Below are positions 34,117 through 45,981 of a stretch of 64,000 nt of DNA, piece after piece. Position numbers and translations under genes: made by a program. The number at the start of each line of letters is the position of its first letter. Positions within the stretch are counted from its first letter, which is position 1. Source of the DNA: Setoptus koraiensis (lineage: Eukaryota; Arthropoda); NCBI GenBank assembly GCA_048013815.1, contig CM106586.1:8928001-8992000 (forward strand), in the 5' to 3' direction. The notes below the pieces were generated by a model. The model was not told where the DNA came from. It worked only from the letters and a program-made list of their open reading frames with translations, and did not search any database.

Positions 34117-34325
34117 TTATTTATTTATTTGTATTATAAGAGTTTGACGAAGAGTATTTAGGGTGTCGTGAATTCCGGAGTCTCTCAGTCCCCTCAGCTT
34201 TATTTTAACACTAGCTCTCTGATCCGATGATGGTGCTTCAAGTCCTTTGAGTAGACAAGCGAAGGACTCAACTATTCGGGCAACCAGATCGCTAACAAGG
34301 AAACTTGGCATACCAGCATCAATAT
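34117..34325 (-). CDS. Last exon of an unidentified gene (or a 64-residue protein)
   Basis: An open frame of good composition runs from an acceptor ATGCAG at about 34326 to a stop at 34117. It codes DAGMPSFLVSDLVARIVES, then CLLKGLEAPSSD and GLRDSGIHDTLNTLRQTL. The pattern looks like amphipathic helices of a helical-repeat or complex subunit. The first in-frame ATG is at 34311, so it could stand alone with 64 residues. The acceptor (phase 1) and the conserved-looking residues before that ATG favour a terminal exon. I found no partner exon in the 1.4 kb upstream, and I do not recognise the family. Confidence 0.4.
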
Positions 34326-35805
34326 CTGCATGAAATGCTCAATTTTCGGAATTAATATCATAAAATTGAGCGCCCGAAACTTTCGAGCCGTAAGCACGGG
34401 CCGAACGCGCGCATAGATATGAGAAAGAAACCGTGACTGTCGAGTGTGAAAAGAGTGCGGATACTCGTGTTTGCGATTCGCGACGTAACCTTAGTTTTTC
34501 ATACACACATATACACTTTTATTCGGTTCGAGATACACTTGTTGTAAACATTAAGTGTTAGTTTTGCGTAGTATCAGTTGAGAGATGGTATCATATCTGT
34601 TGGAAGCGCAATCAGGGCTGACACAAGCGAGGACAAACGAGTTTGCTGCGATTGTCGTGTTGCTTTTTCCTGTTCCGTCATACACAAACAGCAGATTAAA
34701 TTAACCTGGCCCAGATGATGTCATCAGATTATTCAGTTCCTGAGGCTGATGCTAGCTGCCTACCTGGATACTGTGATAGCGACGCTGGTGACAGTGATAG
34801 TGACGCCGGTGACAGTGATAGTGACGCCGGTGACAGCGATAGTAAAAGTTGTTGACTGACAAAAATCTAACATTTGATCTTGTCTGACGAGATGAAAATG
34901 ATTTGATTATGATGTTTACAGCAGCTAACAAGATTGCACAAGCCAGCCATTGGTCTTGTGCGTCAACCTGTTTGTTTTTGCTACCAGGCAAATGACTGCT
35001 ACCGACCATACACAACAATGGCAATGATTGTTGTTGTTGTTCAACTTGAACCGACTTGTTATTGGCGAAATGCCGGAAAGTTTGCTCGTTCGGCTCGGCA
35101 TCGCCGCTGACAGATGCACCATTGTCATTGTGAGGCCTCTATGCCAAACGATCTCTAACTGGCAACTGTTGTTATTAGTGCGTATTCTTCTCGTCTATTG
35201 TGTGCATCATTATGACGACCATTATTATGGCGAGTCGATTATCATTAGTCAGCCACGTTGGCGGCCTGTCATAGATGGATATTTGAGATGAGTCGATGGC
35301 AAAAAGTTTATGTGCAAACAAAACAACTGCTATTGCTACATTTGGCGACGTCTTATCTCGACATTGATCGTCATGTTTTTGTTGTTGCGATTTCCTCTCT
35401 GATCTCTCTGATTTAATCAAGCCTCACGCTGCCGACTCTGCAAAATCTCGAGTTGCGATCACTGGTTGCGTGTTAGTGTTAGCGCAAACAGTTGACTCGA
35501 AATTGTTTGTTTAAAATTGATACTCAATCAAAATCTAAATCTAAATCTATGACAACCGTCTGCAGCATAATTAGCCGCGATGATGCCAATATAATCGCCG
35601 ACAAAATGTAGCAATCGTTCGTTTACATCCCATCGCACCACACTCACACCACCAACCCCGTAATTGACAGTTGAGCCTTCCTCTGGCGTGCCCAACCCGC
35701 AACAACTAACAAGCAACAACTACCGAGCAACAACTACCAAGCAACAACTAACAACTAACAAGCGACAAGCAACAAGCGACAAGAAACCCGCGAAAAGACC
35801 CCATC
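34326..35805. other. Intergenic region
   Basis: The stretch holds a short tandem repeat (34773-34842) and CAAC-type repeats near 35690-35790 in the leader of the lipase gene. No coding region is supported, though upstream exons of the 34117 gene could hide here. Confidence 0.45.
34773..34842. repeat. 21-bp tandem repeat, 3.3 copies
   Basis: The unit GTGATAGTGACGCCGGTGAC plus A is repeated three times, with a partial fourth copy and few differences. It is in a non-coding position as far as I can tell. Confidence 0.85.
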
Positions 35806-37682
35806 ATGCTGGCGAAAAGTCTCGAGATCGCGCTCTTGCTGGCCCTGGCGACGGGCGCCGCGTCGGCGCTCGCCAACCCTCTCAGTGGGCTCTTCAACGA
35901 CGACATCCTCAAGGATATATTTCTACGGCCTGTTCAAGACATTTTTCGCTCGCCCGCGCCCCAGCAGCAACAAAATCAGCAGCAACAAAATCAGCAGCCG
36001 CTAGCGTCGATAAAGCGCGACGAGTCTGGCGAGATATTGGAGGACCCAGACACTCGCCGAAATGTCAAGCAGATCATCGAATCGCGCGGTTATCTAGCCG
36101 AAGAGCACGACGTCGTGACAAAAGACGGCTACATACTAACGGTGCAACGAATAATCAATCCACTGGTGCAGGACACTTACAAGCCCAAAATGAAGCCAGT
36201 GATTATGCAACACGGACTGATGTCGTCGGCCGCCGATTGGGTCATCAATTCGGTCAACGTGAGACCGGCTCCCTATCCGGCCGCCAGCGACAACAACAAC
36301 GACAAATCAATGTATTATTATGAGACCACTAGTGGCGACAACGACAACGTTGAATTGACCGGCGACACCCAGGACAAACCGAACAGTTTGGGCTTTTATC
36401 TGGCCAATCGCGGCTACGATGTGTGGCTGGCAAATTCGCGCGGCAACATATACGGTCAGCGGCACGTTAACATGTCCAGTTGGAATTTAAACTTTTGGGA
36501 CTTTACCTTCGACGAGCAAATAAAATACGATTTGCCCGACATTATTGAGTACGTGCAGCGCGCAACAAACAAAACCAAAGTGGGCTACGTGGGCCACTCG
36601 CAGGGCACCGTAATGGCGTTCGGTTTGTTGTCGGAGCGGCCCGAATATGCGGACATTATCGAGCCGTTTGTTGCGCTGGCGCCCGTCGCCTATTGCGACC
36701 ACACCACTAGTCCGGTGAAATATTTTTCCGTTTACACGCCCATTTGGTCGCACGTAAATCTGTGGTTTGCCACCAGCAATGTGGCCGTCAAATATCTGGC
36801 GCCCATTGTGTGCGGACCCAAGACGGTGCGCAAGGATATTTGCGCCAACCTGTTGTTTCTGACAGTTGGCTTCGACGAGGACGAGCTCGACGACGTAAGC
36901 ATCCGACGGACGCAATCTGAACCGTCGGGACGGATCGATCCGTCTCGACAACTCCGTTTCTGCGTTTCCTGTCTTCAGCCAGATATCTGAATAATTCGTG
37001 TGCTGACTGACTGATTTATTTGCTAATTGCTGCTTCTTTTCTGTTTATATTTATATCATCATGGTGTCTTTTTGTCGCGATTAGTCGCGCGTCTCGGCCT
37101 ACCTCAACCACACGCCCTCGGGCACCAGTGTCAAGAACGTGGCCCATTACGGTCAGGAGGTGCTGAGCGGCAAATTTGCAAAATTTGATCACGGCATTCT
37201 GGGCAACCTGTACAAATACGGCAGCTACAAGTCGCCCATATACGATCTGTCCAAAATCCGCTCCAAATCCATCGCCCTGTTCACGGCCCAAAACGACTGG
37301 CTTGCCGCACCCAAAGACGTGGCCCATTTACTGAGCGACCTGACAGGTGAGTAATGATCATGTCAATGAGCAATGATGAGCACATGGCTCGAGTGCTATT
37401 ACATAACATACCGCATTGCATTACATAACATGCGATCACTGCATTAGACGAGTAGATAACTTACATTCATTATAATATTTTTCAATATTATAATATTTCG
37501 ACTGCCGTTTCCGTCGCAACTGCATCGTTGCAACAGTTCCCGTGTACTACCATTTCAACGCGACAACCGTCAAGCCCAAATGGAACCACATCGATTACGT
37601 GTACGGAAAAGACGCCGGCCAGATCATTAATACGCGCATCGAAAAGGTGATGGACGCCTTCAGGGACGACAACAACCTGTGA
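35806..37682 (+). CDS. Secreted alpha/beta-hydrolase lipase, acid/gastric lipase family
   Basis: This is a neutral-lipid or cholesteryl-ester hydrolase of the lysosomal acid lipase (LIPA/magro) family. Exons 35806-36894, 37085-37346 and 37537-37682 join in phase to give 498 aa. Residues 1-23 are a signal peptide (LEIALLLALATGAASA). A Gln-rich stretch (51-65) with KRDE at 70-73 suggests a processed propeptide. The family block RGYLAEEHDVVTKDGYIL begins at 94. The oxyanion segment is VIMQHGLMSSAADW, then GYDVWLANSRGNIYGQRH (203-220). The nucleophile elbow GHSQG has Ser265. The acid is probably the Asp of AQNDWLAAPKDV, and the His is in NHIDYVYG. A linker of some 40 residues (155-193), rich in Asn, Asp and Tyr, interrupts the usual HGLxxSSxxW to GFxLAxxGYDVW spacing. 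The length otherwise exceeds the typical 400 aa because of the N-terminal extension. Confidence 0.93.
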
Positions 37683-38560
37683 GGGGGCCACTTTCACTCG
37701 CAATTCACTCACAATTCACTCACAAGCTGATCAAAAACTGGCCACAAGCTGGTGGCAAGTTGGTCAGTTACAAGCAGCCCGATTGTGCAACACAAATTGA
37801 ACACAAACTGGCTGTGCAATTTGAACGAATCGAAAAGACAACGATCACTAGTCACACATGTATTATGTAATATGTTGTATTATGTAAATTGGACGCTAAA
37901 ATAATATCGACAACAATCAATTCACCTGTCAGCGAGTGAGTTGTGGCGAGACGTTCATTTTGTTTCTGAGTTTGTTTGTGAGGCGAGCTCGTTGCTGGCA
38001 AGTGAACGACCGACCACTGGCCACAGAGACTCTCCAATAGTAAGCTTCTCTATTAGAGCAGTGATGCGGTTCTCACAAGCGGTCAGTTTTCGCGTTTGCA
38101 CCAATAAATCGGCGACGAAAAGTGCGTTAGATCACCTCGGACATTGGCGACAACTCTCTTGTGTGAGCTTGGCGTCAGTTTCGAAAAGGTTGCGAGTTCG
38201 CAAAAGAGAAATCACAGTCTCACAAGTTGTTTGTAAAATTGTCAGTTGTGCACTGCGAGGAAAACCCTGAACAAACTGGCGGGTTTTGGCCCGAAAGCCT
38301 TGCTTGTTCAAAGTGCAGACACAGTGCAAATGAGCGGCCGAATGTCTGGCAATGTCGCCACTCGCGAGGGCATGTTTTCACTCGCTCTCGATTCGAAAGT
38401 CTCCAAGCGATTTATCCGGCTACTCTAATTGGTCGCAAAGTCATCTCGCTAATTAATACTGTCGCGTTGCGCCGCCAAGTCACAGCAATGAGTCAACGCA
38501 CTCCGACTCTCATTATGACAGTCTCATACACTCAATGGGCAAGTCAGTCTGTCGCTATCT

Positions 38561-38634
38561 ACTCACTACTCACTCACTATTCACTCACCATTCACTCACC
38601 ATTTACTCACCATTCACTCACTATTCACTCACTG
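38561..38634. repeat. 11-bp tandem repeat (TCACTCACYAT), about six copies
   Basis: Successive units read TCACTCACCAT or TCACTCACTAT with small length changes. It is simple-sequence DNA with no coding role seen. Confidence 0.8.
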
Positions 38635-39146
38635 TTTACTGTTTGCACGCACTTGTTTCTCGATCACCTGTCTCCCGATTGTCGATCACCTGTGTGGCTC
38701 GATGACATAACTCACCGAGTCGTCGCTTGTGATCTGACGTAGCTGCCAGTGGCGCTACGTGACAAAGTTTTCATCACGTTCGCTCATGACACAACCGTCG
38801 CCTCACTTGCTGCACTGTGAGAGATGTGAGATTATGTCATGTGATCCAGCAACAAGTGTGCTCGAGTGTCGAAACGCAAATTAAAAACAAACAACATTCG
38901 CCTTATATGGATTGTGCCGACCGTGAATATCTCGACCGTGAACATCACGACCGCGAATATTCCGACTGCGGATAGCTCGACTGTGTTGACTGACTCGCAC
39001 CCAGTTGACACAGTTAACACATGCATCGTGCAAACTGTTTGTGTCTAGCCAAGTTTAAATCTTGTCGACAATCTTGCTGTGAGTGAATATCAACGTGCGA
39101 TATTGATCTCACTTGTCGCAATAAACAGATCAACAGTTCACACACC

Positions 39147-39193
39147 AAGTTGTCGAGATGCGCAAGTTGTCGAGATGCGCAAGTTATCGAGAT
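39147..39193. repeat. 17-bp tandem repeat, about 2.8 copies
   Basis: The unit AAGTTGTCGAGATGCGC occurs twice exactly, then once in a partial form with one change. Confidence 0.85.
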
Positions 39194-39609
39194 CGTCGAG
39201 ACGATGCTATCTCGACACGATGCTATCGAGAGATAAGCAGGTCAACTTGCAATTTCTCGTCCTGTCTCATGTCGCCCTTGTCGTTTCGCCCAGTCTAGCT
39301 AGCCGTTGAGGGTGTGTGTCGACATTGTAATTTTAAGTGTATGCGCACCCTGTTGCTGGCACATTGCGAGTGTCGCGCATCAGCAATCTGCATCTCAATC
39401 TGACAATCACATTGATGCACACCAGTCACCATCTCAAAATATATCGCCAATTAGTGAAATTAGTGTAATTTGACCAGCAACCGTTCGTCGCAGTCACATC
39501 TCAATTGGATATTCAATTGATTTTGAGAAATAATAACAATTTATAATTTATTATAATTACAACAACAATAACAGCTTTCAAACACACACAAAGTGAGAAA
39601 AGTGATTAA

Positions 39610-40903
39610 ATGAGAAACCTTTCGGGCGCCCTCCTCCTGCTGGCGGCCAGTTTGGGCGCACTTGCCCATGCCAGCCCATACAGATCAAAGTGTTCGCTGG
39701 AGCGCGATCTCGAAATGGACAAATGCGCCAGTCAGTTGGGTTTTCTCGGCAACAAAGCGTTCAAAGTGCCCAAAAATATGAAACAAATGAACCAATTTTG
39801 TAGGTGAGTTTACGCTGACAATTACAATTAGTGTATTCACATTTGTTGCCCGGCCGCACCGCATTGCTGACCCAAATGTTGCGCTGCTCACACGGCAGCT
39901 CCAACAACGGGCCGGTTGCACCGTTGGCTGACCCAAATCGGATCGGCCACCAATGGCCAACAACAATCGTCTGTGTGTATCAACAAGCATTAATTATCGA
40001 TCATTAATTTCGCTGTCTGTTTGTTTGTTTGTGTGTGTCGCAACAAGCGAGCTCAAGGATTCTCTCGGCTGCATCCAAAACTATTCGCGACAATGTCTGA
40101 CCTCCATGTCACGACAAGTGCTCACCACCATCATTAGGAACGGCAAACAAACGCAGAGTCGCCTGTGCAAAACTGACAAATCCAAGCAAGGTAACTCCAA
40201 CTGTAGCAACTGCTCTCTCGCAAGCCGCTGAGCCGTCGTCTGGCGGCTCACTAATTAACTCTGACTAATTAACTCTGACTAATTAACTAATCAACTCCGA
40301 GCTTGACTCGTTTGTGTTTGCATGCATCTCAACTGCGCCAATCGCCCATTTGCCCATCTATTATCCACTATTGCCACTACCTTGGTATTGACAGAATTCA
40401 TGCACAAAATGGCCTGCCTGGCGGACGACAAAATCGATCAGTTTCACCGGTGCATGGACGGATCGGTGGCCCGTTTTGAGTACATCGCAAGCAAAAATGT
40501 TGCGCAAGACGACAAAATTGTCTCTATTTGTTGCTCTAGCCAGATATTTAATCGCGAACTGAGCGACACAGTGACGCGAATCTGCAAGGAGCCCCCCTCG
40601 CTGCCAGCCAATGGAAAATCCAACGACTCCGAGCTCAACGCCAATGGCACCGGCCACTATTTGCATGAAGTGGTGTCGTCCACTATGGGCAGCTTCATGA
40701 ATCTCGTTTGCGACGGCTACCAGTCCTACCAAGAATGCAAAAAGTCGCCCCGTATGACGCAAGTGCTGCCCAAAATGGAGGACGTTACCAGTCAAGTTAA
40801 ACAAAATAAGCTGCAGCCAACGGCCAAGTCGCTCATATCCGTGCTGCTGGTCATATTGACCGATCAGAAAGCGGACCAGTCCGGCCTCAAAGAGGAGCAG
40901 TAA
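39610..40903 (+). CDS. Small secreted cysteine-rich protein, 27-kDa hemolymph glycoprotein-like
   Basis: Three exons (39610-39803, 40048-40190, 40395-40903) join in phase to give 281 aa. The N-terminus NLSGALLLLAASLGALAHA is a signal peptide. The mature part has paired cysteines spread through all exons (KCSLERDLEMDKC, QFCSELKDSLGCIQNYSRQC, KMACLADDKIDQFHRC, SICC, RICKEPP, LVCDGYQSYQEC). These point to a disulfide-bonded helical protein. The pattern ELKxxLxCIxxYxxxC recalls the arthropod 27-kDa hemolymph glycoprotein (DUF1397) group, but I assign it only tentatively. Sequons NYS, NDS and NGT are present. The C-terminal hydrophobic stretch SLISVLLVILTDQ is too short and polar at the end to be a sure membrane anchor. 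AATAAA at 40936-40941 follows the stop. Function is unknown. Confidence 0.8.
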
Positions 40904-41091
40904 AGCGTGCTTGCAATGTCAAGAAAAAACATTTCAATAAATAACTTAGAGTGTCCGTGATGCGAACACGTAAGGGCAATTTGCGTTGAGCGATATCGTT
41001 TATTTGGCATTAATTTTAATATTTTTTTATATGTTAATTATTTGGAATTATTCTCTTTCGGTCTGTCTGTCGGCAAAGTGCGCGTGCAATT

Positions 41092-43191
41092 TTAGAGCTT
41101 AGTGATGCCCTCGGATATAATTGGTGGGAGGTCAGTGCTCAGATTGGAGCGCCAAGTGCGCCGCTTATAAACAACAAACGCAACGGCCAGCAGCAAACTA
41201 ATTAGTGCACACGCCAACAAAATGTTAATTACGTAGGATATCTCACAACCGCTCAGGCCAGACGGCTCGCTGTTGGACAATACGCTTGGCGTTTCCGTGC
41301 TGCCACGGCTGGCCGTAAATTCCGTTAGTCGGGCCGGCAGGGCCCTCGAGGCCGACACGGTGGTGGGTGTAGTTGTGACGGGAAATATCACGGTTGCTAT
41401 CAGTGTGGTTGTTGTCTCGAGCGGTGTCGCCGGCGTGGTGCTCGTCGATGTTGTCGTTGGTGTTGTTGTTGCTGGTGTCTTTGTTGTTGTTGGTGCCGTT
41501 GTTGTTGTTACTGTCGTTGGTGTTGTTGTTGTTGGTGTTGGTGTTGTTGTAGTTGGTGTTGTTGTTGGTGTTGTTGTTGGTGGTGCCGTTGTTGTCGCGG
41601 CCACCGTTGTGGTGGGTGCTCCAACGGGCGACGCCGGTGTCGTCTGAATTACCGACGACAGCGCACCCATCGGCGACGACGATGATGTTATTTCTGAGGT
41701 TGCTGGTGCTGGCATCGTTGTTTGTGTCGCTGTTGGCGTCGCTGTTGTTGTTGGTTGGGCCGTCGCTGTCGACGCCACCGGTAGTGATGTGGTTGTCGTT
41801 GTTGTCGTCGGCGGTGCTGTTGGTGGTTGCGCCGTCGGTGGGGCATCGATCGGCGCGGCCGTCGTAGATGGGGCCCCGTTCGTGGTTGTTGTCGACGGTG
41901 CTGTTGTTGTGCTTGAAGTTGTTGTTGGCGCTGTCGTTGTTGTTGTTGTTGTCGTTGTTGTTGTTGGGGCGGGTGGGGTCACGGGCGCCGCACTTGTGGC
42001 CATTTCCGGGGGCGTTGCCGGACTCGATGTGGTAGTTGGCGCTGGAGTTGTAGTTGTGGTTGTCGTGCTGGTCGTTGTGCTGGTTGTTGTCGATGTTGTG
42101 GGTGTTGTCGGTGTTGGTGGGAATGCCTTTAGGGCGGTTGAGGAGAGCGCAGAGGCCGATCTGGCGGGCGCCACCGCCGCCCTCAGTGTTGCGGTTACTG
42201 TTGCGGGCGTCGTTGACGAGGCCGACCGAGCCGTCGACATCGACGACGACGTCGATATTCTCACAATTGGCTTTTGCATAGTTTTGGGCGTCACAAATGA
42301 TTCCACCGTGACCATTTGCGGCCCGCCGAACGGGCCCGAACTGCCCGGCAGAGGCGGCCCGGCGGTCATGATGGGAAAGCTGGGATTTCTGTCCAATTGG
42401 GCGGCTATGTTTGCGATGTCTTGCGCCTCAAACAGCGAATTCATGGTGGTCGTTGTGGTTGTCGTGATTGTTGTTGGCTGAAAGGCGCCCTTCGAGCCAC
42501 TGCCTCTCGGGCCGGTCGGGCCTATCGGGCCGCTGGGAGCCGGCTCAAACGACTGCTGCCAATTTTGCGCGGCGGTCGCGCTGATCGGCCTGAACGGTTG
42601 CTGGTCGAGCGGGGGCGGCTTGAACTGGCTGGGCTGGCGGAACAGGTTGTAATAGTGAAAGGTTCTGTCGTCATCGTCGTCGGGCTGCTGCTGTATTTGT
42701 TGTTGCGGCTGCCGGCTGTCCATCTTTCGGGCCGCCGTCTGCTGGTTTGCGGGCGAGTACGGTATCACGGGCGACATCCTGATGGGCACTTGCTGCTGCT
42801 GCTGCTGTTGCTGTTGCTGTTGGCCGGCTTGGGCGCCAGAGTCGACGGTGCGGGTGTAGTATCTGCGGGACCCGAGGCTGGCCGACACGACGTCGATGTC
42901 CTGGTTGTTGTTGTTTCTGGTCGAGTGAAACAATTGCGCCATCAACAATTGCTGATTGACCGGATCCGCGGACTGGTAGTAGTCGGAGTAGGTGTTGTCG
43001 CCGTTGCCGTATATGTGATTTGCGGGCGCACCAATTTGAGCGGGGCCCGTTGTATCGGGCGGCTGCCGCTGATAAATGTCATCGGCGAGGGGCGACATTG
43101 AGCCGGCCGAGCGACAGGCCGTGTGACTAATAAAATAACTAATAACTATTGTACATAGTGGTAACAATCTGATTAATTGTTGATTATTCAT
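41092..43191 (-). CDS. Mucin-like single-pass membrane protein
   Basis: A single exon codes 699 aa. Residues 1-26 are a signal peptide (LLPLCTIVISYFISHTA). The N-terminal third is rich in Gln, Pro and Tyr, with a poly-Gln run near 124-134 and collagen-like SGPIGPTGPRGSGSKGA. From about 330 to 640 the chain is almost all Thr, Ser, Ala and Pro (TTTT runs), a dense O-glycosylation region. One membrane span follows near 653-675 (INILLACALISLLLAVAFVV), then YKRR and a short tail ending EGITKL. The layout is that of a type I cell-surface mucin; there is no peritrophin chitin-binding domain. The poly(A) signal, read on the minus strand, is at 40999-41004, close to that of the convergent gene at 39610. 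The frame is long and consistent, but repeats give few family clues. Confidence 0.82.
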   Translation of the reverse strand: MNNQQLIRLLPLCTIVISYFISHTACRSAGSMSPLADDIYQRQPPDTTGPAQIGAPANHIYGNGDNTYSDYYQSADPVNQQLLMAQLFHSTRNNNNQDIDVVSASLGSRRYYTRTVDSGAQAGQQQQQQQQQQQVPIRMSPVIPYSPANQQTAARKMDSRQPQQQIQQQPDDDDDRTFHYYNLFRQPSQFKPPPLDQQPFRPISATAAQNWQQSFEPAPSGPIGPTGPRGSGSKGAFQPTTITTTTTTTMNSLFEAQDIANIAAQLDRNPSFPIMTAGPPLPGSSGPFGGPQMVTVESFVTPKTMQKPIVRISTSSSMSTARSASSTTPATVTATLRAAVAPARSASALSSTALKAFPPTPTTPTTSTTTSTTTSTTTTTTTPAPTTTSSPATPPEMATSAAPVTPPAPTTTTTTTTTTTAPTTTSSTTTAPSTTTTNGAPSTTAAPIDAPPTAQPPTAPPTTTTTTTSLPVASTATAQPTTTATPTATQTTMPAPATSEITSSSSPMGALSSVIQTTPASPVGAPTTTVAATTTAPPTTTPTTTPTTTTPTPTTTTPTTVTTTTAPTTTKTPATTTPTTTSTSTTPATPLETTTTLIATVIFPVTTTPTTVSASRALPARLTEFTASRGSTETPSVLSNSEPSGLSGCEISYVINILLACALISLLLAVAFVVYKRRTWRSNLSTDLPPIISEGITKL

Positions 43192-43522
43192 GTTTGACTC
43201 GAATTGGGGGCCTCGACTGGGCGAAAAGTTGATTCAATTTGACTGGTGCGTTCGCTATCATTTGCCACTGATTTGATGATGGGTGCACATGCCACTGACA
43301 CTGATGACACTGACACTGCTGACGCCGTGACACTGCGATCGATGATGCTAACAAGCGATGTGACGCCCGAAATCGCCCAATTAGCGATTTGACATCGATG
43401 ACTCAATTAGCGCCCGCGACAGCGATCGATTTGTCGTTGGTGTCGCGATTTGTCGCCTTTGTTTCTGTCGATTATGTCGTTGTTGCTGCTGTCGATTATG
43501 TCGCTGTTGCTGCTGTTGTTTT

Positions 43523-43582
43523 TGTCGGTGTTGCTGTCGGTGTTGCTGTCGGTGTTGCTGTCGGTGTTGCTGTCGGTGTCGG
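43523..43582. repeat. 12-bp tandem repeat (TGTCGGTGTTGC), five copies
   Basis: Five consecutive near-identical units continue into a broader GTT/GTC-rich tract (about 43440-43600). Confidence 0.85.
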
Positions 43583-44889
43583 TGTCGTGCTCGGCTGGTG
43601 TTGAGGGCATGTCAGCTGCTGGCGGGCGCGCCGCGTAATGCAAATGATACCATATGATTGTCACATCGCAGCAACAACTACAAACGGCAGTGTCTTGGTG
43701 TCTTGGCGATAACTCGTTGCGTTGTTATCCTTCGGGCGGCCGCTTGTCTGCGTTTTTTTGCGGCCCGCTTCTCGTTTGATATTAATCGCCACTGACAGCT
43801 TGTCGCCTGTTCACTGACAATTGAGAGCCTTGTGACAATGAGAATGTCACTTTTTGCGTTAGAATGCGATATGATGCAGCGACAAAAAGGCGCCACCACC
43901 TACTGATGCCCAACAAGTTGTTGGCAACAACAGCGACACCGGCAGCAGCGACGACAACGGCAACAACAGCGACAACAACAAGTGTCTCAAAATAAAAACT
44001 CACTTGTCACTCACAGTTCGTGCACACTCAACCTGGCGGCCGACGACGGCAAGCTCAACGCGCTGACGCAGCCTCGCCGGCGGCGTCTTGCCAGAGGCGT
44101 CTCGCCGACAGTCTCGGCCGTGTCGTCAGCAGAGTCAACAATCAAAAGAATCAACAAAGTCGGCAGAGTCAGCGGAGTCTCGTTAGCAGAGTCTCCGCCG
44201 ACGACACAGTCTCGCCAACGGAGTCTTGCCAGTTGTGCGCTGGGTGTTACAATTCACAATTGTCAGTGCGCTGACGGCAGCGCCGCCACAACGAGACGTG
44301 CAACAACAACGCTAATGATGTTTTTCCTGGCGAAGCAAAACTCATATTGCCGAATACCTGGCCGAACAAGAAGCGCTCACCTGTTGCCTGTCAGTCGCAG
44401 TTAGTTAGCGGGCAAGACGGCTCACAGGGCGGCGCCTAGCTTGCCTTTTTTCCCCGTCTCTCTGTTCATCGGTTGCGTCCGAATTGGCCGATTGCGTCTG
44501 AAAATCAGTTTCGTCCAACAATCGGTTTCGTCCGACAATCGGTTGCGTCCAAAGCGAACACAGCGCCAGCGTCGGCTGTCGAGGAAAATATCCTGTCGAC
44601 AGTAACAGATTGAGAAAAACAACACACAGTGGCGAGAAAACGATGTTACTTGGCCATTTACTCTCTTCACTTTGGGTCGCTTCGAAAACTCGCCAAAACT
44701 TTTCTGTCAGATGTAACGCCAATATATACTCGAGCAGTATGAGCCAGCCGGCTGGCCACTGGAGCTTGACTGCTCTGGCGAGTAACGGTGCCAGCAGTCG
44801 GTGCAGTTGCCGGTACCGTTGCGCGGGAGAGAGATGAGAAAGACAACTTGTTTATATGATACAATTAAAAAAGGTAAATAATTGCCATT

Positions 44890-44913
44890 TTCTCTCTCTC
44901 TCTCTCTCTCTCT
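44890..44913. repeat. (TC)n microsatellite
   Basis: Twelve TC units in a row in intergenic sequence. Confidence 0.9.
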
Positions 44914-45981
44914 GCCAGTTTCACTGGTGCGATATGGCGCGGTGCGATATGGTGCGGCGCAATATGCGATGTTGTGCAACAGCAATAACAATAACAGTAA
45001 TAATAGCAACTTTTCAATGTCGTCCAGCGCCGATGGCCCATGTCGCTAATGATGGAGCGGCGCGCTCATTAGTTGCGACACACATGATTGATTGCCGCCA
45101 ATTTATCCGCCGCCAACGCCAACGGCAACGCTAGCCGACGGTGACGAGTTTACTTTTTCTTCTTCGTTTGCTAATCGTTGTCGTCGCTGTCGACGCCAAC
45201 GTTCAATTTCTAACTTTAGTCAACAGCTAACTTTGGACAGAAGGAAGCCAGCGCTAGAGCCGTCAAGACACTGGTCAATGTCCTTCCTAAATCGCACCGC
45301 CAGAGTCGCATTGTTTGCCAACAAACTAACTGTCACTGTTGGGGAAGACAGCACAATGTGTCGCCAACAATGTGATAAAATTATGATAATAATAATAATA
45401 TTAATATTTGCATGCCGAACAATTGCTCAAATGATTTGAGTCAAATTGGTCGCGGTTAATTTCACCTGGGCATGCGATTCAATTGTAATTATGTCAATTA
45501 TTGGGCACGCTTAACGTATCACCACTGTTTACATCCATGATAACGATTTATCTACCTGGCAGCCGATGACGATTGTTGGTGCGGGCATGTTAGTTAGGCC
45601 ACGCGACCAACACATCAGCCAGAACTCAAACAAAATCAATCGCGCAATCAATTAGAATAAAATGGGTCGCTTCATTGGCTAGTGCGACAGGTGACGAAAT
45701 GTCAACTTGTGAAGAATGAGTTGATATATTGCAATATTCAAAGTGAAATGAAAAATACCCTGCTCGCCTAGCACCCACAATTCAAAATAACAATCGTTAG
45801 AGCACTTATTCACGCATGAACTCGGTTTGGTTCATCCATATTTTTATGTTCGCTTCGTCTATACATCGCACGGCACGTCAAATTCACTTGTGAATAATAT
45901 CGCACGATCCGCTTCCGGAATGAACAGTGTCTAGCGAGTGATCAACTTACGAGATTGGCTTCAAAAATAAAAATGACTATC

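Larger units (their letters stand above)
37683..39609. other. Intergenic region with short tandem repeats
   Basis: No gene is supported in these 1.9 kb. It contains the arrays at 38561-38634 and 39147-39193, and a loosely repeated CGACCGTGAATAT-type motif at about 38918-38975. Confidence 0.5.
43192..45981. other. Intergenic region with simple repeats
   Basis: This stretch holds the promoter side of the mucin-like gene and many short repeats (43523-43582; TC run at 44890-44913; CAAC-rich 43920-43980). A minus-strand frame near 44590-44720 contains a serpin-like SNIVFSPL but has no supporting exons. I see no supportable gene. Confidence 0.45.

Noticed and set aside
41273-42481. Long plus-strand Val-rich frames opposite the mucin-like gene
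   Set aside because: They are antisense shadows of Thr/Ala/Pro repeat codons; Thr runs read as Val or Gly runs on the other strand.
43407-43664. Minus-strand frame with an NTDS repeat
   Set aside because: It is only the 12-bp tandem repeat read as protein; no signal peptide, domain or other support.
44590-44722. Minus-strand frame with a serpin-like SNIVFSPL segment preceded by FWRVFEATQ
   Set aside because: No ATG, no donor at the expected place, no other serpin motif nearby, and the downstream frame turns into a simple repeat. One 8-residue match is too little.
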